Below the pieces are notes generated by a model that searched no databases, was not told the origin of the DNA, and saw only the letters and a program-made list of their open reading frames with translations. DNA of 64,000 nt from Peptococcaceae bacterium (GTDB taxonomy: Bacteria; Bacillota; Peptococcia; Peptococcales; Peptococcaceae), in NCBI GenBank assembly GCA_017399005.1, contig JAFQEO010000003.1, positions 1 to 64,000 of the forward strand, written 5' to 3'. Positions 17,951 through 25,807 of this stretch are shown here, one piece after another. The translations under genes and the position numbers were made by a program. The stretch's first letter is position 1. Every line of letters begins with the position of its first letter.

Positions 17951-18754
17951 ATGGAACAGCTAACTGCTCTGGGCACCGGCTATGCCATTGCCACAAACTG
18001 CTATACCACCTGCTTTACTCTCTCCGACGGGCAGGAACATTTTATGATTGACTGCGGCGGAGGAAACGGGGTGCTGACCAATTTAGAAAAAGCCGGTATC
18101 TCGCTGGCCAATATTCACCATATCTTTCTGTCCCATCGTCATACCGACCATGTGACCGGAGCTATCTGGATGCTGCGTATGATTGCGCACAGCATAGAAA
18201 AGGGTGCATATGAGGACAATCTGCACATCTACTGTCATAAGGAAATCGCTGATGGTTTACTGCAGATGTGCCAGTTTATGCTGCCTGCCCGGATGCTGCC
18301 ATTATTCGGTCAGCGCATTCTGTTTCACTGTCTGGCGGATGGGATGACATTTGATATTCTGGGACGCAGAACCACATTTTTTGATACCCGCAGTAAAAAA
18401 ACGCTGCAGTACGGTGTAAAAACTGAATTGAAAAATGGAAAGACCATTACTTATCTGGGTGATGAGCCGTATCGGGAAGAATGTGCCCCATATGCAGCGG
18501 CTGTGGATTATCTTATGCATGAAGCGCTGTGTATGGAGCGGGATGAAGCTATCTATCATCCGCACAGAATGCAGCACAGTACTGTAAAAGATGCGGCGGA
18601 ATGTGCCGAAGAGCTGCAGGTGAAAAATCTGATACTGTTTCACACGGAGGACAAACATCTGGCAACACGCAAACACAGCTACACCGCCGAGGCAGAAGCG
18701 TATTTCCGGGGCAATGTGTATGTACCGGATGATCTGGACAGCATCATATTATAG
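17951..18754 (+). CDS. Metallo-beta-lactamase-fold hydrolase, RNase Z-like
   Basis: A 267-residue cytoplasmic MBL-fold protein. Metal-binding motifs are complete: SHRHTDHVTG (about residue 57), the later GDEP aspartate, MHEAL, and the C-terminal FHTED histidine, in the arrangement of the RNase Z/arylsulfatase-like subgroup. Substrate is not predictable: RNase Z, phosphodiesterase and arylsulfatase activities all occur in this subgroup. AGGAGAA overlaps the exporter stop codon, so translation is probably coupled. The neighbouring ASST genes make a sulfate or phosphate ester attractive, but this is inference. Confidence 0.8.
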   Translation: MEQLTALGTGYAIATNCYTTCFTLSDGQEHFMIDCGGGNGVLTNLEKAGISLANIHHIFLSHRHTDHVTGAIWMLRMIAHSIEKGAYEDNLHIYCHKEIADGLLQMCQFMLPARMLPLFGQRILFHCLADGMTFDILGRRTTFFDTRSKKTLQYGVKTELKNGKTITYLGDEPYREECAPYAAAVDYLMHEALCMERDEAIYHPHRMQHSTVKDAAECAEELQVKNLILFHTEDKHLATRKHSYTAEAEAYFRGNVYVPDDLDSIIL

Positions 18755-18762
18755 GGAATTAA

Positions 18763-18790
18763 GAGGACATCTTTCGGGATGTCCTTTTTC
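18763..18790 (+). terminator. Terminator of the exporter-hydrolase operon
   Basis: GGACATC pairs with GATGTCC across TTTCGG, followed by TTTTT. Confidence 0.85.
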
Positions 18791-18806
18791 TGTGCCTGTA
18801 TACAAT

Positions 18807-18822
18807 TGTTTCACGTGAAACA
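18807..18822. other. parS centromere site 2
   Basis: Second exact TGTTTCACGTGAAACA palindrome, directly after the terminator and before a region of nested inverted repeats. Confidence 0.9.
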
Positions 18823-18852
18823 TTCTGAAAATGTGATTCTATATGTATGGTA

Positions 18853-19006
18853 GTGTAGGACTGGTGTAGCTTTGATGCAGGAAGAAATCGCTCAACCAAT
18901 AGGGCGGTGTAGGATATGTAGGACTTTTAGGAAAAATTCAGAAAAACGAAAATAATATAGAGAAAAGTTTTAGAAAAGTGCAGCATATCCTACACTCCTA
19001 CACCAG
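18853..19006. repeat. Nested GTGTAGGA inverted repeats
   Basis: GTGTAGGATATG (18907-18918) has a perfect 12-bp inverted partner at 18984-18995, and CTGGTGTAG (18861-18869) is matched by CTACACCAG (18998-19006). Extra GTGTAGGA/TGTAGGA copies lie at about 18853 and 18917. No gene is supported; function unknown, possibly a protein-binding array beside parS. Confidence 0.6.
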
Positions 19007-19012
19007 AAGTAC

Positions 19013-19054
19013 AAAAAAGCAGGCAATACATGTAATGGTGTATTCCCTGCTTTT
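19013..19054 (-). terminator. Terminator of tmk
   Basis: Stem GCAGG-AATACA against TGTATT-CCTGC. On the minus strand it is followed by six T (19013-19018), just past the tmk stop codon; the plus side has a weaker TTTT. Confidence 0.8.
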
Positions 19055-19063
19055 AGTGTTTTC

Positions 19064-19732
19064 CTATTCTTTGCAGATGGTTCTGAGAATTTCAGTGTGG
19101 ATGTCATCCACGGTGCGGATTTCATCGTTTGCCACACAGCTGATGGTGTGCCACTGCTGATGTTTTGCGATGCCGATGGCGTTGTCGTAGGCATTTTGCA
19201 GATAGGTCTGGTCGGCTTCGTGAATATCGGCGGTGAGCCCCTGTTTGAGTTCGCCGCGCTGCTGACGCAGTCTCAGGCTGTAAGCCGGCGGCATATCTAA
19301 AAAGATAACGCAATCGGGTTTTGGCAGCCCGAAGATATTATATTCTAAATCAGACAGCCACTGAATGTAGCGTTCCTTTTCTGCGACATCGCTGATTTTA
19401 CCGGCCTGATGTACCAGATTGCTTGTTACATAGCGGTCGGCAATGATGATACCGCCTTCTTCGTAAAACTGCTGCCAGTCTTTGCGGAAAGAGGCGAAGC
19501 GGTCTACGGCAAAAAAAACCGATGTGGCAAAGGCATTAACCGATTGCGGGTCGGTGCCGAATTCACCGTTTAAGTACATTTTAATCAGGCTGGAGGACGG
19601 GCTGTCGTAATCGGGAAAGCTCACTTTGCGTACCGGTTTGCCCTGTGCCAGCAGTGCCTGATAGAGGCGTTCGGTCTGGGTGGCTTTGCCGCTGCCGTCT
19701 ACGCCTTCGATAACATATAAGGTTCCATTCAT
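19064..19732 (-). CDS. tmk: Thymidylate kinase
   Basis: Phosphorylates dTMP to dTDP for DNA synthesis in the cytoplasm. The 222-residue protein has the P-loop EGVDGSGKAT near residue 9, the FPDYDS loop, the dTMP-binding ADRYVTSNLVHQAGK segment and the LDMPPAYSLRLRQQRG lid region. It is slightly longer than the usual 205-215. The gene overlaps the upstream decarboxylase gene by 4 nt (ATGA), so the two are translationally coupled, as in Bacillus where a similar decarboxylase (yaaO) sits beside tmk. Confidence 0.95.
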   Translation of the reverse strand: MNGTLYVIEGVDGSGKATQTERLYQALLAQGKPVRKVSFPDYDSPSSSLIKMYLNGEFGTDPQSVNAFATSVFFAVDRFASFRKDWQQFYEEGGIIIADRYVTSNLVHQAGKISDVAEKERYIQWLSDLEYNIFGLPKPDCVIFLDMPPAYSLRLRQQRGELKQGLTADIHEADQTYLQNAYDNAIGIAKHQQWHTISCVANDEIRTVDDIHTEILRTICKE

Positions 19733-21150
19733 AATTGTTCTCCTTTCAGCACCGTTACCGGCTCATCGGCAGAGCCGCCTGCGGCAATCCATAAATCCAC
19801 GATGGTCTGTGTGATACGTTCACCGGGAACGAGCAGAGGGATTCCGGGCGGATAGCGCAAAATAAACTGACCGGCGATTCGTCCGGCGGCCTGACGCCAT
19901 AAAATCTGCTGTTTTTCCATATAAAAGGCTTCCTGCAATGGATAAGTCTGTTCCGGAATCTCGTTACAGTAAAAGCTGGCGGCAGAGGTTACCGGCAGTT
20001 TGCAGTTTTGTTCCTGGCTGTAGCGGTCTAATTGCAATAGTGCCTGAAAAATTCGTTCTGTCCAGGCTTCATCGGTCTGTACCGGCAGAATAAATAAAAT
20101 GCCGTTGTTATCGTGCATTTCACTGTAGATGGCGTGGTGTTTCCGCAGATATTCATCCATTTCGGCACCAGAGAGGGTATCCGATAAAATATAAAGTTTA
20201 AACGGGTCCTGTTTCCATTCCGGTTTCCAGAGCACACGCAGAGTTTTGCAGGTATCTGCGATGCGTCTGTGAAGTGCAGAAATGGCCTGTAATGAGGTTT
20301 CTGTATCATTGCGGGCGTTTATGCCCATGTAGATGCTTCCGGCTTCCAGAGAGGCCATCAGCAGATAGGATGGCGAAGTGGTCTGCAACAAACTGAGAAA
20401 TGCTTCCGGGGATGGGCCGGTGTAGGTTCTGTTTACTAACAGAGCGCTGCCCTGTGTCAGAACCGGCAGTGTTTTGTGCCAGCTCTGTACCACCAGATCG
20501 GCCCCGGCATCCAGCAGGGAAGCCGGCAGATTTTTATGAAAATGCAGATGGGAGCCGTGCGCCTCATCCACAATAACCGTGAGGCCGTGCTGTTTTGCCA
20601 ACTCTACGCACTGGACATTGTTTGCGGTAATGCCCTGATAGGTCGGGTTTACCAGAATCAGATTTTTGCAGTCTGGATAGCGTTCGATATACTGTTGCAG
20701 TACTTCTGTTGAAATGCCTACGGGAAGGCTGGTTGCTTCGTCAAGCTCCAGAGGCAGATAAACCGGTTGTGCATGCGCCAGTAGTAAGCTGTGATACACT
20801 GAGCGATGCACATGGCGGGGCACAAATACCTGCCGGTTGCTGCAGGCTGCCATAATAGCCGCCTGCAATCCTGCCGTGGTGCCGTTTACCAGATAAAAAC
20901 ACTGGCCTGCGCCGAAAATTTTTGCGGCCTGATGCTGACTCTGTGCAATGCAGTCGCTGGAAAAATGCAGGTTATCCAGCCCGTCCAGTTCGGTAAAATC
21001 GTATGCTGCAAAAGTGCTGCCCCATGCGTTCTGCAGAGATGCGGGCAGAAAGAGCCCGTTTTTATGCCCCGGTGTGTGGCCCGATACAGGATTCTGCCGA
21101 TGCAGGTTTTGCATGCGCTGCCACAGATAAGGCGTGTATGTGTGATTCAT
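19729..21150 (-). CDS. Orn/Lys/Arg decarboxylase family, PLP-dependent
   Basis: A 473-residue fold-type I decarboxylase of the lysine/arginine/ornithine family, which makes cadaverine, agmatine or putrescine in the cytoplasm. Motifs: SGHTPGHKNG near the N-terminus, NGTTAGLQAAIMAACS (PLP phosphate), VDEAHGSHLHFH (PLP ring aspartate and histidine) and the Schiff-base lysine in QSWHKTLPVLTQGS. AGGAG lies 8 nt before the ATG. It lacks the N-terminal wing domain of inducible acid-stress enzymes, like the short biosynthetic YaaO/SpeA type of Bacillota. Amino-acid specificity cannot be assigned. Confidence 0.92.
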   Translation of the reverse strand: MNHTYTPYLWQRMQNLHRQNPVSGHTPGHKNGLFLPASLQNAWGSTFAAYDFTELDGLDNLHFSSDCIAQSQHQAAKIFGAGQCFYLVNGTTAGLQAAIMAACSNRQVFVPRHVHRSVYHSLLLAHAQPVYLPLELDEATSLPVGISTEVLQQYIERYPDCKNLILVNPTYQGITANNVQCVELAKQHGLTVIVDEAHGSHLHFHKNLPASLLDAGADLVVQSWHKTLPVLTQGSALLVNRTYTGPSPEAFLSLLQTTSPSYLLMASLEAGSIYMGINARNDTETSLQAISALHRRIADTCKTLRVLWKPEWKQDPFKLYILSDTLSGAEMDEYLRKHHAIYSEMHDNNGILFILPVQTDEAWTERIFQALLQLDRYSQEQNCKLPVTSAASFYCNEIPEQTYPLQEAFYMEKQQILWRQAAGRIAGQFILRYPPGIPLLVPGERITQTIVDLWIAAGGSADEPVTVLKGEQL

Positions 21151-21210
21151 ATAGTTACTCCTGTCGGATCATTGGTATCAATATGTGTATTGTACCATAA
21201 CCGGAAGAGG

Positions 21211-21232
21211 ATTGTACCGTTTGCGGTACAAT
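21211..21232. promoter_or_regulatory. Inverted repeat upstream of the decarboxylase gene
   Basis: ATTGTACC-N6-GGTACAAT is a perfect dyad, with a third half-site ATTGTACC at 21189-21196. It lies 60-80 nt before the decarboxylase start on the minus strand and resembles an operator; the regulator is unknown. Confidence 0.55.
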
Positions 21233-21335
21233 AATTTTATGCAGAATCCGATTATTTTTGCAGGATTTCATAGAAAAATAGTAGAAATTATTGCGGAGCG
21301 GAACTGGCATTTATGTGCAGAGATACAGTTTGTTA

Positions 21336-21386
21336 TTGACATATGTCGGAAATGAGCTATAATAATCTTAATAAATGACATATGTC
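21336..21386 (+). promoter_or_regulatory. Promoter and paired operators of the DUF134/ORP-like operon
   Basis: TTGACA (21336-21341) and TATAAT (21358-21363) form a strong promoter with 16-bp spacer. The perfect palindrome GACATATGTC occurs twice, at 21338-21347 overlapping the -35 and at 21377-21386 just downstream of the start site, 39 bp apart centre to centre. This is a textbook layout for a repressor, probably the DUF134 protein encoded next. Confidence 0.75.
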
Positions 21387-21411
21387 AGTAACAACAGGAG
21401 GTGAACTGCAC

Positions 21412-21783
21412 GTGCCAAGGCCAAGAAAGTGGCGCAATGTCTGCTGTCTGCCAGATAACAACCGGTTTGGACCGCTGAATGGCTGCATGTCTGCACCGGA
21501 GATTATTCGGATGACGGTGGATGAGTATGAGACTATTCGTCTGATTGATTTAGAAGGCATGAATCAGGAGGAATGTGCCGGTCACATGAACATTGCCCGC
21601 ACCACCGTGCAGGGCATTTATCTGGAAGCACGGCGCAAGCTGGCGCAGGCGCTGGTAGAAGGCAGAGAGCTTTCTATCGAGGGCGGTGACTATCAGCTGT
21701 GTGATGGAAAAAACAGCTGCTGCCGGAAAGGCGGATGCCATAAAGAACGCATGCGGCATTCGCATTGCGGCGAAACAGAATAA
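21412..21783 (+). CDS. DUF134-family DNA-binding protein
   Basis: A 123-residue protein with the DUF134 signature [14 protein letters not shown] at the start, a helix-turn-helix ([20 protein letters not shown]) in the middle, and a cysteine/histidine-rich tail ([20 protein letters not shown]) that could bind metal or an iron-sulfur centre. The GTG at 21412 is chosen because AGGAGGTGA ends 7 nt upstream and the family begins MPRPRKWR. It heads an operon with a NifX-like protein and two ferredoxin-ATPases, and two palindromes flank its promoter, so autoregulation in response to redox or metal is likely by inference. Confidence 0.88.
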   Translation: MPRPRKWRNVCCLPDNNRFGPLNGCMSAPEIIRMTVDEYETIRLIDLEGMNQEECAGHMNIARTTVQGIYLEARRKLAQALVEGRELSIEGGDYQLCDGKNSCCRKGGCHKERMRHSHCGETE

Positions 21784-21816
21784 TATCCCGCAGGGAAGAG
21801 AAAAGGAGATACGTTT

Positions 21817-22182
21817 ATGATTATTGCAATTCCAGTAGAAGATAATGAAGTTGAAATCTGTCCATCTTTTGGACGCACCCCGCTGTTTTATATTTATGAT
21901 ACCGAAACAAAAGAAGGGAAATACATTGACAATGAAGCGATGAATTCTCCGGGCGGTGCAGGTATTAAAGCAGCGCAGACCGTTATTGATGAAAAGGCTG
22001 AAGTGGTTCTGGTGCCTCGCTGCGGGGAAAATGCGGCGAAAGTACTGGAGGCTGGCGGCGTAAAACTGTATGAGAGCGTAGGCCTGTCGGTAGAAGAAAA
22101 CATTCAGGCATTTTTAGATAATAAGCTGGGAATCGTGACCGATATTCATCCAGGCTTCCACGGGGCAAACAGGGGGAAATAA
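21817..22182 (+). CDS. NifX/NifB-type dinitrogenase iron-molybdenum cofactor family protein
   Basis: A 121-residue single-domain protein of the family that includes NifX, NafY and the orange protein (ORP) of Desulfovibrio, small carriers of metal-sulfur clusters. Motifs: the N-terminal MIIAIPVEDNEVEICPSFGRTPLFYIYD, with the SFGR loop, and the NSPGGAGIKAAQTVID segment. Its position between a DUF134 regulator and two MinD/ferredoxin ATPases matches orp loci. No nitrogenase genes are present, so a nitrogen fixation role is not supported. Confidence 0.9.
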   Translation: MIIAIPVEDNEVEICPSFGRTPLFYIYDTETKEGKYIDNEAMNSPGGAGIKAAQTVIDEKAEVVLVPRCGENAAKVLEAGGVKLYESVGLSVEENIQAFLDNKLGIVTDIHPGFHGANRGK

Positions 22183-22183
22183 T

Positions 22184-23050
22184 ATGAAAATTGCGGTATT
22201 AAGCGGGAAAGGCGGTACCGGGAAAACACTGGTTTCCGTTAATCTGGCGGCTGTGGCTGGCAATGCCTCTTATTATGACTGCGATGTGGAGGAACCAAAC
22301 GGCCACCTGTTTTTTAAACCGGAAGATGTTGTAGAAGAGGCGGTTACCGTAAAATCGCCGGAAGTAGATGCAGATTTGTGTGATGGCTGTCGGAAATGCT
22401 CTGATTTCTGTAAATTCAATGCCATCGCAAATATTCAGGATAAAGCTATTGTGTTTCCGGATGTTTGTCATCCATGCGGCGGTTGTATGCTGGTCTGCCC
22501 GAATCATGCGATTCGTGAAATCCAGCGTCCGATTGGCAAAATTATGCGCGGTGTTTCCGGGGATGTGAAAATCACCAGCGGGATGTTGAATATGGGTGAA
22601 GAATCCGGTGTGCCGATTATCCGTGCTATGCTGCAGGATATGAAAGCAAACCCGAATGAAATGACATTGATTGACTGTCCGCCGGGTAGTGCCTGTGTGG
22701 TAATGGAAAGCATTCTGGATGCGGACTACTGCGTTCTGGTAGCAGAACCAACCGTATTTGGTGTACACAATCTGGCGATGGTGCATGAGCTTGTTCAGAT
22801 TTTTAACAAACCGCACGGTGTGGTTCTGAATAAATGTTTTGAAGGTGAAAATCCAGCTGAAGTGTACTGTAAGGAACATCAGGCAACGGTGCTGGGTCGT
22901 ATTCCGTTTGACCAGGAGCTGGGGCATCTGAATTCCAATTCGGAAATTGTCAGCCGCGTCAGCGATAAATATAAAGCTATTTTTGCAGAAATTTTAGAGC
23001 AGGTAAAGGAGGCGGTATCCCATGCCAATGAAGCAGTTATTAATTCTTAG
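22184..23050 (+). CDS. MinD/Mrp-type ATPase with inserted two-cluster ferredoxin domain, 1
   Basis: A 288-residue P-loop ATPase (deviant Walker A SGKGGTGKT near residue 7, Walker-type IDCPPGSAC) with a ferredoxin insertion between about residues 60 and 110 carrying two CxxCxxC motifs (CDGCRKCSDFC and CHPCGGCMLVCP), thus two [4Fe-4S] clusters. It starts 1 nt after the NifX-like gene stop and overlaps the next gene by 29 nt. In Desulfovibrio, two such ATPases assemble with the orange protein; a cluster-transfer or positioning machine is the likely role here. Confidence 0.92.
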   Translation: MKIAVLSGKGGTGKTLVSVNLAAVAGNASYYDCDVEEPNGHLFFKPEDVVEEAVTVKSPEVDADLCDGCRKCSDFCKFNAIANIQDKAIVFPDVCHPCGGCMLVCPNHAIREIQRPIGKIMRGVSGDVKITSGMLNMGEESGVPIIRAMLQDMKANPNEMTLIDCPPGSACVVMESILDADYCVLVAEPTVFGVHNLAMVHELVQIFNKPHGVVLNKCFEGENPAEVYCKEHQATVLGRIPFDQELGHLNSNSEIVSRVSDKYKAIFAEILEQVKEAVSHANEAVINS

Positions 23051-23897
23051 CGGGAAAGGCGGCACCGGGAAAACCACCGTTGCCAGCGCCTTTGTAAAGT
23101 TGTCGCAGGCGAAAGCCTTTGCCGACTGTGATGTGGATGCGCCAAACCTGCATCTGGTGACCAGCTGCACAGCAGAGCCGGAAAAAGAAGATTATTTTGG
23201 GCTGCCGAAAGCAGTTATCAATCAGGAAAAATGTGTTCAGTGCGGAAGCTGTATGCATCACTGCCAGTTTCATGCCATCGAAAAAGAAAACGGTGTGCTG
23301 ACTGTAAATCAGTTTGCCTGCGAAGGCTGTGCAGTATGTCAGTATGTATGCCCGAATGATGCCATTGATATGAAAGAACTGCTGGCTGGTGAAATGAATC
23401 TGTACAAAAACGAGGACAATATTTTCTCCACTGCTCAGCTGAAAATGGGCAGCGGCAATTCCGGCATGCTGGTGACACAGGTGAAAAAACGGATGCGCCG
23501 TGCAGCAAAAACAGCGGAATTTGCCATCATTGACGGTTCTCCCGGGATTGGATGCCCGGTTATCGCATCGCTTTCCGGTGTAGATTTAGCACTGATTGTG
23601 GCGGAACCATCGGTATCCGGCATCAGCGATCTGGAGCGTATCGTGCACACAGCGGGGATTTTCCATGTGTTGCCGATTGTCTGCGTAAATAAATATGACA
23701 CCAACATTGAAAATACAGAAAAAATTGAGGATTACTGCTATCGGAATGATATTCCGTTTATGGGACGGATTCCGTTTGATTTAGAGGCTGTACAGGCTAT
23801 CAACAGCGGCCAGACTATTGTTGACCGCGACTGTGCAGCAGGCAGTGCCGTAAAAGAAATCTACGAAAAAACCATGCAGCTTCTGCAGAGAATTTAA
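23022..23897 (+). CDS. MinD/Mrp-type ATPase with inserted two-cluster ferredoxin domain, 2
   Basis: A 291-residue paralogue of the preceding protein, with SGKGGTGKT, the ferredoxin motifs CVQCGSCMHHC and CEGCAVCQYVCP, and IDGSPGIGCP. The start at 23022 lies inside the previous gene, with AAAGGAGG 9 nt upstream; a second ATG two codons later is also possible. The pair presumably works as a heterodimer, as in the Desulfovibrio ORP complex. A terminator follows directly. Confidence 0.92.
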   Translation: MPMKQLLILSGKGGTGKTTVASAFVKLSQAKAFADCDVDAPNLHLVTSCTAEPEKEDYFGLPKAVINQEKCVQCGSCMHHCQFHAIEKENGVLTVNQFACEGCAVCQYVCPNDAIDMKELLAGEMNLYKNEDNIFSTAQLKMGSGNSGMLVTQVKKRMRRAAKTAEFAIIDGSPGIGCPVIASLSGVDLALIVAEPSVSGISDLERIVHTAGIFHVLPIVCVNKYDTNIENTEKIEDYCYRNDIPFMGRIPFDLEAVQAINSGQTIVDRDCAAGSAVKEIYEKTMQLLQRI

Positions 23898-23925
23898 TCG
23901 TAGTAGAAATTGTAACAGAAATAAA

Positions 23926-23974
23926 AGAGCACTGGATGCTGTTCCTGCCAGGGACAGCACCCGGTGCTCTTTGT
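23926..23974 (+). terminator. Terminator of the ORP-like operon
   Basis: AGAGCAC/GTGCTCT outer stem with inner GCTGT/ACAGC, then TTTGTTT. Confidence 0.8.
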
Positions 23975-23990
23975 TTGGGATAGAAAATTA

Positions 23991-24162
23991 AAACGAGCAG
24001 GTATACAGTTTGGATATCATTACTCTTACTGTTTGATGCCGGACATCCCCTTGATTGTTTGTCTTTGTAAGACTTCGTCTTCCACGGCATAAACAATCTT
24101 CGCTGATGTTCGGCGCAAACAGAATTCGTTAATGATATCTCAATCTGTATATCTGCTCGTTT
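23991..24162. repeat. Long rod-like inverted repeat, element C
   Basis: About 170 nt fold back almost completely: AAACGAGCAG (23991-24000) pairs with CTGCTCGTTT (24153-24162), followed inward by GATATCATTA, CTGTTTG, GACATC-type and GATTGTTT helices with internal bulges, and the apex AAGAC-TTC-GTCTT. It lies between convergent operons but in addition to a normal terminator, so it is not needed as one. Sequence differs from copies A and B apart from the apex-like GACTTCGTC. No gene is supported. Confidence 0.65.
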
Positions 24163-24176
24163 ATTTTTTTATTAAA

Positions 24177-25718
24177 TTAAATTAAATCTTCTGGTTTGAT
24201 TTCCTTGCGGGTCAGTTTATCACCGCGGGAATAGTAATGCGTGTGCAGCAAATCATGTGCTACATGGCTCAGCGGTTCCCCCACAAAGTTATTGTACAGT
24301 GCCTGAATTTCCGGGTTGTCATGAGAATTACGCAGTTCATAGGATGCGTCTTTCGCATAGTTGGTGTCGATACGAGCCTGGCGTACCCAGTCCTGAGGAG
24401 GAACAGAAGTACGAGGCTGACCACCGCCGGAAATACATCCGCCCGGACATGCCATAACTTCCATGAAATGAAAATCGCAGGTACCGTTTTTTACTTCTTC
24501 GCACAGCTTGCGCGCATTGTATAAACCGTGGGCAACGGCAACTTTTACATCGCCAACACCAGGAATATTGACGGTTGCTTTTTTGATACCGTCCAGACCG
24601 CGCACGGCTTCCAGCTTGAGTAAATCAGCCGGTGGCTGATTACCGGTGATGTAGTAATATGCAGTACGTACTGCAGCTTCCATAACCCCGCCGGTATTGC
24701 CGAAAATTAACGCCCCGCCGCTGCCTTCACTGCAGAGAGGGTCAAATTCGCCATCTGGCAGATTCGGGAAGTCAATGTTTAACCGGCGCAGCATTTCTGC
24801 ATATTCACGGGCGCACAGAATAATATCGTTATCTTTCAGATTGTCGTTATTATGATACTTTGCAACAGCACCTTTCTGGAATTCAGGGCGGGCAATCTCA
24901 AATTTTTTTGCAACACAAGGTGTCAGTGTTACGGTCAGCAGTTTTTCCGGGTCAATGCCACGCTGCTCTGCAAAGTAGGTTTTAATAACCGGACCGTGCA
25001 TGCCGATTGGCGAACGAGCACTGGATACGTGCGGAAGCAGTTCCGGATAATAGTATTCTACAAATTTTACCCATGCCGGACAGCAGGAGGTAAACTGCGG
25101 CAGTACACCGCCGTTTGTTACACGATGCACCAGTTCTGCGGCTTCTTCAGTGATGGTGAGGTCTGCCGAGAAATTAATATCCATCGCATAGTCAAAACCG
25201 GCTTCTTTCATGGAGGTAGCCAGTTTTTCCTCCACCCAGGTGCCGGCAGGCATACCGAATTCTTCACCTAAGCCTACACGGGTTGCCGGAGATGGCTGAG
25301 CAACTACCACATAGTTCGGGTCATTGATGGCAGCCAGTACTTCGTCAATCTGATTTCTTTCGTGAATAGAGCCGGTCGGGCACCACAATGCGCACTGACC
25401 ACAATGCACACAGATAAAATCATCGTGTACCGGCAGTTCATAGTAACCGAATACACTCTGTACTTTTTCGCAGGCTTCTACGCACTGTCCGCAGAGAATA
25501 CATTTTTCATCATCTCGCACAATAGCAGGGTCGGCAGGGTCGAGAGCCACACGGCCTTTTACGCTTGGCGCAAGCGCAGTCTGGTCACGATACTGATTAG
25601 GCAGCCAGCCCTGTCCGGACGGGTCAGAAACAGGACGGCATCCGGTCATTGTGGATGCGGCTGCAACAACGCCGGTACCAGCCAGCGCTGAAAGGAAACG
25701 TCTTCTTGAAATATGCAT
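24177..25718 (-). CDS. Tat-exported [FeFe] hydrogenase
   Basis: A 513-residue monomeric iron hydrogenase oxidising or producing H2. A twin-arginine signal (SRRRFLS, with a hydrophobic stretch ending near TGC) predicts transport across the membrane. Two [4Fe-4S] ferredoxin motifs follow (CILCGQCVEAC and CVHCGQCALWC, about residues 70-115). The H-cluster motifs are complete: TSCCPAW, LTPCVAKKFE and EVMACPGGCISGGGQP; a small-subunit domain closes the protein. AGGAGGT precedes the ATG. No HydE, HydF or HydG maturation gene lies in the window. Export of a folded, cofactor-loaded enzyme agrees with a role in periplasmic or surface hydrogen oxidation, by inference. Confidence 0.95.
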   Translation of the reverse strand: MHISRRRFLSALAGTGVVAAASTMTGCRPVSDPSGQGWLPNQYRDQTALAPSVKGRVALDPADPAIVRDDEKCILCGQCVEACEKVQSVFGYYELPVHDDFICVHCGQCALWCPTGSIHERNQIDEVLAAINDPNYVVVAQPSPATRVGLGEEFGMPAGTWVEEKLATSMKEAGFDYAMDINFSADLTITEEAAELVHRVTNGGVLPQFTSCCPAWVKFVEYYYPELLPHVSSARSPIGMHGPVIKTYFAEQRGIDPEKLLTVTLTPCVAKKFEIARPEFQKGAVAKYHNNDNLKDNDIILCAREYAEMLRRLNIDFPNLPDGEFDPLCSEGSGGALIFGNTGGVMEAAVRTAYYYITGNQPPADLLKLEAVRGLDGIKKATVNIPGVGDVKVAVAHGLYNARKLCEEVKNGTCDFHFMEVMACPGGCISGGGQPRTSVPPQDWVRQARIDTNYAKDASYELRNSHDNPEIQALYNNFVGEPLSHVAHDLLHTHYYSRGDKLTRKEIKPEDLI

Positions 25719-25740
25719 GGCGCACCTCCTGAATCATAAA

Positions 25741-25777
25741 CAAAAAACAGGCCCAGAGGTTGAAAAGTTCCGGGCCG
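25741..25777 (-). terminator. Terminator of the superoxide reductase gene
   Basis: On the minus strand GGCCC and GGGCC pair across the loop and are followed by six T (25742-25747 as A). Confidence 0.75.
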
Positions 25778-25807
25778 TGAACATTTCGGGGGTAAAAGAT
25801 TTCTGAA

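Noticed and set aside
21817-23897. Nitrogen fixation genes
   Set aside because: The NifX-like and MinD-type proteins are present without any nitrogenase, NifB or NifE/N genes; the gene order fits an orange-protein-like complex.
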